64,000 nt of DNA. Source: Maricaulis alexandrii. Lineage in GTDB: Bacteria; Pseudomonadota; Alphaproteobacteria; Caulobacterales; Maricaulaceae. A program made the position numbers and the translations under genes. The stretch spans positions 124,001-188,000 of the forward strand of contig NZ_SWKP01000007.1 of NCBI RefSeq assembly GCF_005871165.1, written 5' to 3'. How positions within the stretch are numbered: position 1 is the stretch's first letter; every line of letters starts with the position of its first letter. Shown here piece after piece: positions 58,077 through 64,000 of the stretch. The notes under the pieces were generated by a model. That model was not told where the DNA came from and did not search any database. It saw nothing but the letters and a program-made list of their open reading frames with translations.

Positions 58077-59354
58077 ATGAAGGTACTCGTTGTCGGGTCT
58101 GGCGGGCGCGAACACGCGCTGGTGTGGAAGATTTCGCAAAGCCCGCTTCTGACGGCGCTGCATGCCGCTCCGGGAAGCCCCGCCATCAGCGAGCTGGCGA
58201 CCTGTCACGACCTTTCGGTCGCCGATCTGGAAGGCCTGGTCGAGCTCGCCAAGCGCGAATCAATCGACCTCGTCTTGGTCGGTCCGGAAAACCCGCTGTG
58301 CGATGGTCTGGCCGACCGGCTGCGCCAGATCGGCATCGCGACTTTCGGTCCGTCGAAAGGGGCGGCCCGGCTGGAGGCGTCCAAGGCCTTTGCCAAGGAT
58401 TTCTACGCCCGGCACCACGTGCCCAGCGCCCGCTATGGCACTTTCTCCGATGCCGCCGAGGCCAAGGCCTTCCTCGACCAGTTCGAGCCGCCCTATGTGC
58501 TCAAGGCCGATGGCCTGGCCGCCGGCAAGGGTGTGGTCATCCTGTCGGACCGTGCCGAAGCGGAAGCGGAGATCGACGCCTTCCTGTCCGGCAAGTTCGG
58601 CGAAGCCTCGAAAACCCTCGTCATCGAGGAATTCATGCATGGCGAGGAAGTGTCGATCTTTGCCCTGTGTGACGGCAAGGACGTGCTGTTCTGCGGCGCG
58701 GCCCAGGATCACAAGCGTGTCGGTGAAGGCGATACCGGTCTGAACACGGGCGGCATGGGTGCCTATTCCCCCGCCCCGATCGCGACGCCCGCCCTGATCG
58801 AAACCGCGATGAAGACGATCATCGAACCGGTCGCCAAGGGTCTGGCCGCCGAGGGCCACCCTTTCCAGGGCGTGCTGTTCGCCGGCCTGATGGTCGACAA
58901 GAATGGGCCCCGCACGGTCGAGTTCAACATCCGTTTCGGCGATCCGGAATGCCAGGTCCTCATGTTCCGCATTGCCGATGACATCCTGCCCTACCTTCGC
59001 GCCACGGCCGAGGGGACGCTGGGCGAGATGGAGCCGCTGCAGTGGACGCCGGAACCGGCCATCACGGTCGTCATGGCCGCGAACGGCTATCCGGGCGATT
59101 ACAAGAAGGGCACGCTGATCGAGGGGGTCGACGCGGCCAACAAGATGGAAGGCGTGCAGGTCTTCGAGGCCGGCACCTCCCGCGACAGCCAGGGCCGCCG
59201 GACTGCTGCCGGTGGCCGCGTGCTCAATGTCACCGCCTCCGGCGAAAGCCTCCACTATGCCGTCGACCGGGCCTATGCCGCCGTCGACCAGATCAATTGG
59301 CCGGACGGATTCTGCCGCCGCGACATCGCCTGGCGGGCGCTCAAGACGCATTAG
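58077..59354 (+). CDS. purD: Phosphoribosylamine-glycine ligase PurD
   Basis: PurD makes glycinamide ribonucleotide in purine synthesis. The 425-residue ATP-grasp product starts MKVLVVGSGGREHALVWKI and has NTGGMGAYSPAP and PRTVEFNIRFGDPECQVLM. The C-terminus ends FCRRDIAWRALKTH. A diverged copy of this last segment occurs 3 kb downstream (62325-62366), so the 3' end marks the left edge of an island. Confidence 0.97.
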   Translation: MKVLVVGSGGREHALVWKISQSPLLTALHAAPGSPAISELATCHDLSVADLEGLVELAKRESIDLVLVGPENPLCDGLADRLRQIGIATFGPSKGAARLEASKAFAKDFYARHHVPSARYGTFSDAAEAKAFLDQFEPPYVLKADGLAAGKGVVILSDRAEAEAEIDAFLSGKFGEASKTLVIEEFMHGEEVSIFALCDGKDVLFCGAAQDHKRVGEGDTGLNTGGMGAYSPAPIATPALIETAMKTIIEPVAKGLAAEGHPFQGVLFAGLMVDKNGPRTVEFNIRFGDPECQVLMFRIADDILPYLRATAEGTLGEMEPLQWTPEPAITVVMAANGYPGDYKKGTLIEGVDAANKMEGVQVFEAGTSRDSQGRRTAAGGRVLNVTASGESLHYAVDRAYAAVDQINWPDGFCRRDIAWRALKTH

Positions 59355-59565
59355 GCTGTGAGCCTGTCCGGACGCTGTAGCGACCGGGAAGATGGGTGAT
59401 CTGGGATGAGGCGCGCCGAAGCCTTGCGAGCGTCCCTGCGGGGGCGCAGGGTGAATGGTGTGTGTCCCTGTTTTTTCCTCCGATGAGGATGCGGCTCATT
59501 CGGTCGGCCCTGGACCTTCGTCCGGGGAAAGTGCGTGTGTGTGGGGCATGGGGTCATCTGGGTTT

Positions 59566-59700
59566 CTTCCCCATTTCATGGGGAAGTGGCCGAGCGGAGC
59601 GAGGTCGAAGGGGCGGCGCGTCAGCGCCGATTTCCGCCTCCGCTTCGCTCCGCCGGCCCATCCGTCCCTGTGGGACACCTCCCCATGGAATGGGGAGGAA
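59566..59700. repeat. Dispersed ~130-bp repeat with palindromic ends, copy 2
   Basis: Begins CTTCCCCATTTCATGGGGAA and ends CACCTCCCCATGGAATGGGG; shares GTGG, GTCGAAGGGGC and CCGTCCCTG-GGGACACCTCCCC with copy 1 at 39118-39245. The middle has its own hairpin arms (GCGGAGCGA / TCGCTCCGC). Confidence 0.85.
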
Positions 59701-59744
59701 AGACGTTCAGCGCCACGGCGTTTCCGCCTGGCGGTATGAGAGGT

Positions 59745-59808
59745 GTGCGGGAGACCTGACGGGTCGGATTTAGCTATGAGTGTGAGTGACCTGACCGGTC
59801 TCCCGCAC
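59745..59808. repeat. 12-bp perfect inverted repeat
   Basis: GTGCGGGAGACC (59745-59756) and GGTCTCCCGCAC (59797-59808) are separated by 40 bp. No T-run follows. Function unknown. Confidence 0.65.
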
Positions 59809-60057
59809 GCGGAGATTTGATCGTCTTCCCTTGCGGGCGACGCACCGAAACCGCCTGGGTGCCAGCACGGTCGTGACCTTGTGCCGTGTGGCCCGGGCGA
59901 TGGCCCTGCCGGAGCTCAGGCTGTCACCCCCTCGCGCGGACAGGCTCCGCACACTTCCGGGCACAAGGGACTGAGCTCGCGCCTCTCTTCCCGGAAGTCA
60001 CAGGAAGTGTCCCACAGGTTATGTGGGTGGGGATAAGTTGGGCGCGCTGCGAGGGAC

Positions 60058-60246
60058 ATGTCCCTCTGTTTTCCGAATTCCGGGGCGCCGGATGGGCTCG
60101 GCGCGGACGAGAAAGCGCGGCTGGGCTATTTCACGGAGACCGGCTTCCCCATGGGCGCGGACGCAAGGCTCGCTGGACGGGAAACCAAATCCGGCCGACG
60201 ATTGCGTCCAAGACCACGCGGCCGACCGAGGTCGGGAGCGGGATAA
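60058..60246 (+). pseudogene. C-terminal fragment of a REP-associated tyrosine transposase
   Basis: The 62-codon frame reads ...GYFTETGFPMGADARLA... then ETKSGRRLRPRPRGRPR and stops. The GxPxGxDAxL and GRRLRPxxRGRP patterns match the C-terminal end of RAYT/Y1-type transposases. The catalytic HUH/Tyr part is absent. A terminal motif follows the stop by two bases. The same arrangement recurs on the minus strand at 62040-62255. Confidence 0.6.
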
Positions 60247-60272
60247 ATGGTGTGTGTCCCCGTTTTTTTTAG

Positions 60273-60512
60273 ACAGCCAGGAGATGGGGTACAACTTTCA
60301 ACAACGACGAAGGTCTACTCCCCACCGAAATCAACGGAAATCGAGTGACTTACACCGAGCACCGCGTTGATGCTCGCGCTTTTGAACAGGAAGGCGGTGG
60401 AACTCACCGCATTGTCGTGGGCGAGACGACGACGGGTCGACACTACTTCTATACAACCACTCACTACGGTACAGATGGGACCGCGCGGCGGGCGTTTTGG
60501 AGGGTCAGATGA
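60273..60512 (+). pseudogene. C-terminal part of an RNase Sa/barnase-type toxin
   Basis: The open frame from 60273 to the TGA at 60510-60512 has no upstream start and encodes ~79 residues. Its pattern FNNDEGLLPT, then YTEHRV, THRIVVGE and YTTTHYGT matches the microbial guanyl-specific RNase family (RNase Sa, barnase). It keeps the catalytic Glu, Arg and His in order. The first ~30 residues of such a domain are missing. The stop overlaps the ATG of the next gene (ATGA), as in toxin-immunity pairs. It is either a broken toxin or a stored orphan tip. Confidence 0.65.
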
Positions 60513-60928
60513 GTACTCACGTTGACTACGGTGATTTGGAGACGGAATTCCTTGATCCGGCTCTGAACCCGGATATCCGCATTGTGCATCTGGACTTCCG
60601 CGATGGAGCAAGTGTGGAAAAGGTTATGGTCGCCCTGGCGGCTGAGTTCCCGACGGATGAATATCCAAAGCTGACCTTTCGCGATACGCCATTGTTTCGA
60701 GATATTGTCTCCGAGTGGATGCTTGAGAACTGGGACAACATGCTCCATGTGGAGCTCTTGTTTCGAGAGCAAGATTGCCGTGACCAGATTGAGCTGCTCC
60801 ACGACGTCGCCGCTGCGTTTACCCACTCAGTCGAAAGCGCTCAATTCGAGCGCATGCGTCTGGAGCAATATGGCGGCGTAGCGCATGCCCATGGTCGGTT
60901 CGTGCTGCGTATGTTTGTGTTTGAATAG
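60509..60928 (+). CDS. Probable immunity protein for the RNase-type toxin
   Basis: The ATG at 60509 follows GGAGGG and gives 139 residues, acidic overall (many Asp/Glu, pattern DIVSEWMLENWDNMLHVELL). It has no signal peptide or membrane segment, so it is cytoplasmic. I do not recognise the family; it is not barstar. Immunity function is inferred from overlap with the RNase-type toxin frame and from acidity, which suits an inhibitor of a basic RNase. Codon use is more AT-tolerant than neighbouring housekeeping genes, consistent with transfer. Confidence 0.65.
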   Translation: MSTHVDYGDLETEFLDPALNPDIRIVHLDFRDGASVEKVMVALAAEFPTDEYPKLTFRDTPLFRDIVSEWMLENWDNMLHVELLFREQDCRDQIELLHDVAAAFTHSVESAQFERMRLEQYGGVAHAHGRFVLRMFVFE

Positions 60929-61041
60929 GTGCAGATATTTATTGGAGACAGGGAAATAGACGGTGACAGGCACCAATTAGTGCTTTGAAAACAGGACAGT
61001 TTCTCCTGGAGCCCGGTGGCGATGGCCGGGATCAGCGCCGG

Positions 61042-61348
61042 CTTGGCGGGCGAACCCACCTGCAGCGAGTCGCGGTTGATGACGGCCAGGCCCGCACGGT
61101 GAATTATCGCACCGGCGCGTAGGGTCGGCTCATCAGCCGGGTGCAGGGCAATGGCCTGCCGGGAACGGACAATAAGCGTCACTACAAGGTCCCCGTCGAG
61201 GCCCCTGCCGGGGCCTTCTGCGCCTGAAATCAATCCCCCGGATCGATTTCCCGGCTGACGCCGACCGGCTCCGACGGGCACCGTTTCGGTGGCCAGAAGA
61301 TGGGTTATGTGTCGAACAATTCCTCGACCGATATTGACGACGTGTGGC
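61042..61348 (+). pseudogene. Degenerate coding remnant, possibly a YD-repeat/Rhs-type toxin chassis
   Basis: One frame reads VNYRTGA-stop-GRLISRVQGNG, then KRHYKVPVEAPAGAF and later GHRFGGQKMGYVSNNSSTDI. It is interrupted by TAG at 61120-61122 and TGA at 61225-61227. The VxY...GRL...R pattern and the FGGQ-x-GYVSNN-type block resemble YD-repeat (Rhs-like) proteins. It lies after the immunity gene and ends at a terminal motif (61349). Identity is tentative. The rest of 60929-61399 shows no other coding signal. Confidence 0.35.
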
Positions 61349-61399
61349 AACCGGGGACACGTACCTTTTTTAGTCATGGGTTACTGTAGGTAGAAATTT

Positions 61400-62019
61400 G
61401 TGACAGGATGGCCTCAACCGAACATCGCAATAGTTAAGGATATTGTTGCGCTGATGGAGAGGTTGTCATGGTGTCGTCTGACGTTAGAGCGGCGTCGGGA
61501 GCATTGGCTTCGCTGGAAGCGTGGGGAAACGCTGGCGGAGATTGGCGCGGTGCTCGGCGGCTCGACGCCGAACGTGTTCCAGATACTGAAGGCCGCCGGC
61601 GGGATCGCGCCGCGCGAACGCCGGGTGCGGCCGGGCAGTCTTGACCTTGACGAGCGGGAGGAGATTTCACGCGAACTGGCCGCGGGGCTGTCGTTGCGGG
61701 CGATTGGCCGCCGGTTGGGACGCGCGCCGTCCACGGTGAGCCGCGAGGTCGATCATGACGGGGGACGTCAGGCCTACCGGGCGCTGGCAGCCCAGGCCGG
61801 GGCGGTCCGCGGTGTGCCCGCCGGCCCAAGGCCTGCTTGCCGGCCTTGGGTCCGGAGCTGCGCGATCAGGTGGCAGCCCGACTTGAGCAGAAGTGGTCGC
61901 CGCAGCAGATTGCTGGCTGGCTGAAGCGCGCCTACCAGTCTTCGGAGGCCATACGAGTGTCCCACGAGACGATCTACAAAAGCCTGTTCATTCAAGCCCG
62001 CGGTGTCCTGCGGCGCGAA
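61400..62019 (+). pseudogene. IS30-family transposase, frameshifted and truncated
   Basis: The first part (to ~61800) has the IS30 N-terminal helix-turn-helix: ISRELAAGLSLRAIGRRLGR then APSTVSREV. The frame shifts near 61805-61815; the continuation reads LGPELRDQVAARLEQKWSPQ, IAGWLKRAYQ and VSHETIYKSLF. It stops abruptly at RGVLRRE, where a 17-bp motif begins (62020). The DDE catalytic core is missing, so it is inactive. The same 17-bp motif lies just upstream at 61349. Confidence 0.85.
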
Positions 62020-62039
62020 AACCGGGGACACGTACCGAT

Positions 62040-62255
62040 TTAATCATCCGGCGGCTTTCCGCTCCGCCGTTTCGGGCGTCCGGATTGGCCCGGTCTGAGT
62101 CGGCGGCCTGATTTGGTTTCCAGCGCATCGATCCAGGCGTCCGATCCCAGCGGGTATCCCGACTGTGCGAAATCGCCCAGCAGGGCCTCCTGCCTCGCGC
62201 TTGTGCCCTCGGCCAGATAGCGCGGCCAGTCGGCGATCCCGAAAAACAGGGACAC
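62040..62255 (-). pseudogene. C-terminal fragment of a second REP-associated tyrosine transposase
   Basis: The 71-codon minus-strand frame reads DWPRYLAEGTSARQEALLGD, then FAQSGYPLGSDAWIDALETK, then SGRRLRPGQSGRPKRR and stops. This is the RAYT C-terminal pattern (GxPLGSxxWxxxLExxxGRxLxPxxxGRPK). It is flanked on both sides by the same terminal motif in one orientation (62242-62260 and 62020-62036). The catalytic part is absent. Confidence 0.7.
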
Positions 62256-62324
62256 ACACCAATTTCCCTCGCCGCCTTACGCCCACACATCGCAATTTTC
62301 TCGGAAGCCCCCAATCTGCGGGTA

Positions 62325-62366
62325 TGCTGCCGCAACATCGCTTGGCGCGCACTGAAAACACACTAG
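62325..62366 (+). pseudogene. Second, diverged copy of the purD 3' end
   Basis: The 42 bp encode CCRNIAWRALKTH-stop, against CRRDIAWRALKTH-stop for purD at 59313-59354. Thirty-three of 42 bases match, and seven of the nine differences are synonymous. The similarity stops upstream of the Cys codon and at the stop codon. It looks like the displaced end of an older purD allele. Confidence 0.7.
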
Positions 62367-62456
62367 CGTTCAAGCGCGTTAGCCGTCACGGCCATTTGAC
62401 TTCCCGGTAGGCATGATCAAGCTTCCCTCCACGTATTTTCTGGGGAGAGAGACGTC

Positions 62457-63755
62457 ATGCTCAAATCTGCCATTTCCGCCCTGGCCCTGATGGCCGCCAC
62501 GGGCCTGGCCCAGGCTCAGGATGCCGCCGACGAGGCGCCGCTGACCGTCATCCATGCTGGCTGGCTGCTGGCGGTTCCGGGTGAAGCGCCGCTTGAGGAC
62601 CAGTCCATCCTGGTGCGTGGCGAGCGTATCGAAAGCGTGGAAGCCGGCTTTGTCAGCCCGGACGGCGCGACCATTGTCGACCTGTCCGATGATTATGTGA
62701 TGCCCGGCTTCATCGACAGCCATGTCCACCTGCAATCGGAACTCGGACCGGGCCGGCGCTTCAACGCCTTTACCCATTCCGCCTCCGATCTCGCCTTTGA
62801 CGGCGCCGCCAATGCCCGCACCACACTGCTGGCCGGCTTCACCACCGTGCAGGATGTCGGCGGCAATTTCGAGGCCAGTCTGGCCCTGCGCGACGCGATC
62901 GATGATGGCGATGTGGCCGGTCCGCGCCTGCGCGTCGCCGGCAGTGCCGTGACTCCGACGGGTGGGCATGCCGACGTCAACGGGTTCTCGCTCGACGTGC
63001 TGCACATGTTCGCCTCGGAAACCGCCTGCAACGGTCCGGCCCAGTGCCGCGAAGCCGTGCGCACCCTGATCCGCGGCGGCGCCGATGTGATCAAGATCAC
63101 CGCAACGGGCGGCGTCCTGTCCGACACGGCTGCCGGTGTGGAACAGCAATTCTTTGATGACGAGCTGGAGTCCATTGTCGAAGCCGCGCACATGATGGGC
63201 CGCCGCGTCACCGCGCACGCCCACGGCGTGACGGGTATCAACTCCTTCCTGGAAGCCGGTGGCGACTCCATCGAGCACGGCACCTATCTGGACCGCGACT
63301 CCATCCGTCTGATGCGCCGCAATGGCGCCTACCTCGTCCCGACCGTCCTGGCCGGTGTCACGGTGGCGGAACTGGCCGAGACGGCCGACTTCATGACGGA
63401 CAATCAGCGGGCCAAGTCCCGCGAGGTCGGCCCGCTCATGCTGGAAATGGCCCGCCGCGCCCATGAGGGCGGTGTCACGATTGCCTTCGGCACCGATAGC
63501 GGCGTCTCGCAGCACGGGCTGAATGCCCGCGAATTCGAGCTCCTCGTCGAGGCCGGCCTGACCCCGATGGAAGCCATTGTGACCGCGACGATCAATGCCT
63601 CCCGCCACGTCCAGATGGAGGATGTCATCGGCACGATCGAAGCTGGCAAGTTCGCCGACATCGTCGCCGTTGACGGGGATCCGCTGGCGAATATTTCCGA
63701 GCTTCGCGACATTGATTTCGTGATGAAGGGCGGCGAGGTTTATCTGAGCGAATGA
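62457..63755 (+). CDS. Secreted amidohydrolase-family metal-dependent hydrolase
   Basis: The 432-residue product has a signal peptide ([20 protein letters not shown]) and an amidohydrolase TIM barrel. Metal-site motifs: [12 protein letters not shown] (HxH), a carboxylatable Lys in [12 protein letters not shown], His in RVTAHAHG and in SIEHGTYL, and Asp in IAFGTDSGV. The subgroup resembles imidazolonepropionase-like/prolidase-type (Xaa-Pro, Sgx9260) enzymes, so a periplasmic dipeptide or N-acyl amino acid is a likely substrate. Its stop overlaps the next start (ATGA). Confidence 0.9.
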   Translation: MLKSAISALALMAATGLAQAQDAADEAPLTVIHAGWLLAVPGEAPLEDQSILVRGERIESVEAGFVSPDGATIVDLSDDYVMPGFIDSHVHLQSELGPGRRFNAFTHSASDLAFDGAANARTTLLAGFTTVQDVGGNFEASLALRDAIDDGDVAGPRLRVAGSAVTPTGGHADVNGFSLDVLHMFASETACNGPAQCREAVRTLIRGGADVIKITATGGVLSDTAAGVEQQFFDDELESIVEAAHMMGRRVTAHAHGVTGINSFLEAGGDSIEHGTYLDRDSIRLMRRNGAYLVPTVLAGVTVAELAETADFMTDNQRAKSREVGPLMLEMARRAHEGGVTIAFGTDSGVSQHGLNAREFELLVEAGLTPMEAIVTATINASRHVQMEDVIGTIEAGKFADIVAVDGDPLANISELRDIDFVMKGGEVYLSE

Positions 63756-64000
63756 GCGAGATTGACGACCAGTTCTCCGGCACCAAACAGGTTGCCGATG
63801 CCCTCGCCTTCGATGAAGGCGCCCTTGCCGCCTGGATGACGGAGCATGTGGACGGCTATGCCGGTCCGCTCAGTGTCTCCCAGTTCAAGGGCGGGCAGTC
63901 CAATCCGACCTACAAGCTGACCACGCCCGAAAAGGGCTATGTCCTGCGGCGCAAGCCGCCGGGCAAACTCCTGCCCTCGGCCCATGCCGTGGACCGCGAG
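63752..64000 (+). CDS. Phosphotransferase-family (APH/ACAD10-like) protein, 3' end missing
   Basis: The 83 visible codons read ...[17 protein letters not shown]... then [20 protein letters not shown] and run off the right edge. GGQSNPTY-L and [20 protein letters not shown] mark the aminoglycoside-phosphotransferase-like family related to the kinase domain of ACAD10/11, linked to hydroxyacyl-CoA metabolism. It is coupled to the amidohydrolase gene. Confidence 0.88.
   Translation, partial: MSEIDDQFSGTKQVADALAFDEGALAAWMTEHVDGYAGPLSVSQFKGGQSNPTYKLTTPEKGYVLRRKPPGKLLPSAHAVDRE

Larger units (their letters stand above)
59457..60270 (+). repeat. Forward-oriented RAYT-type terminal motifs, left side
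   Basis: Three copies of GGTGTGTGTCCC followed by a T-rich run: 59457-59476, a weaker copy at 60053-60074 (ACATGTCCCTCTGTTTT), and 60249-60270. The last begins right after the stop of a RAYT C-terminal fragment. All three have the same orientation. The 59477-60052 stretch also holds the dispersed repeat at 59566 and the inverted repeat at 59745. Confidence 0.65.
60954..62260 (-). repeat. Reverse-oriented RAYT-type terminal motifs, right side
   Basis: Four copies read on the minus strand as GGTG/GGTA..TGTC-CC: 60954-60974 (variant GGTGCCTGTCACC), 61349-61365 and 62020-62036 (both AACCGGGGACACGTACC on the + strand, identical over 17 bp), and 62242-62260 (AAAAACAGGGACACACACC). All are opposite in orientation to the three copies left of the toxin/immunity pair. 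Confidence 0.65.
59355..62366. mobile_element. 3-kb accessory island bounded by two purD 3' ends
   Basis: Between the purD stop (59354) and a second purD tail (62325-62366) lies no intact housekeeping gene. The contents are a dispersed repeat, transposase fragments of two families, a toxin tip, an immunity gene and an Rhs-like scrap. There is no integrase or intact transposase, so the element, if it was one, is now a remnant. Confidence 0.6.

Noticed and set aside
59770-59964. 64-codon basic frame on the minus strand in the island
   Set aside because: No start context, no recognised family, highly Arg-rich composition; coding status cannot be supported.

Overview
The window is a 64 kb stretch of GC-rich alphaproteobacterial chromosome. 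It most resembles a stalked or dimorphic marine relative of Caulobacter (Maricaulis/Hyphomonadaceae type). The basis is the set of lineage markers present: SciP (DUF1153), CtrA, ChpT, FlbD, the small alphaproteobacterial families DUF1153, DUF2093, DUF4167 and DUF4170, and GANTC (CcrM-type) sites concentrated upstream of cell-cycle genes. No rRNA, tRNA or CRISPR array was found.

Region 1 (1-13.7 kb) is a flagellar cluster on the + strand: fliK (cut by the left edge), flgD, flgE, terminator, sciP, fliF, fliG, fliH, fliN, flbD, flhA, an flhF-like gene, an flhG/minD-like gene and a small membrane protein. A CtrA-type box (TTAA-N7-TTTAC) lies just upstream of fliF. Region 2 (13.7-17.1 kb) is a divergent pair, a lipoprotein and a haem-type TonB receptor, around a putative iron-responsive intergenic region. 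Region 3 (17.1-27.4 kb) holds fliI-fliJ facing away from ctrA, then a chemotaxis operon on the minus strand (chpT, cheA, cheW, cheY, cheB, cheR). The window therefore encodes three parts of the CtrA circuit (ChpT as phosphodonor, CtrA, and its inhibitor SciP) together with much of the flagellar machinery CtrA controls.

Region 4 (27.4-46.9 kb) is mixed housekeeping: an M23 peptidase, arsC, clpB, a MOSC protein, a MATE pump, DUF4167, prfA-prmC, two MAPEG proteins, an aminotransferase, a YkvA-like protein, a DsbA-family protein, tldE and DUF4170. Dispersed palindromic repeats fill the gaps at 29.65-29.82 kb and 39.1-39.7 kb. Region 5 (45.1-58 kb) is an envelope/lipid A locus (MsbA-like ABC exporter, DUF374 acyltransferase, waaA, lpxK, LpxL-type acyltransferase, M23 peptidase, DUF2093, xseA). 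It is interrupted by two tail-to-tail histidine kinases and a tyrosine-phosphatase-like gene.

Region 6 (59.35-62.37 kb) is the most unusual part: a 3 kb island between purD and a second, diverged copy of the last 13 codons of purD. It holds the C-terminal part of an RNase Sa/barnase-type toxin whose stop overlaps the start of a probable immunity gene. It also holds a degenerate YD-repeat/Rhs-like scrap, a frameshifted IS30-family transposase, and two C-terminal fragments of REP-associated tyrosine transposases (RAYT). A short terminal motif (GGTGTGTGTCCC type) occurs three times in forward orientation left of the toxin/immunity cassette and four times in reverse orientation right of it. After the island come a secreted amidohydrolase and a phosphotransferase cut by the right edge.
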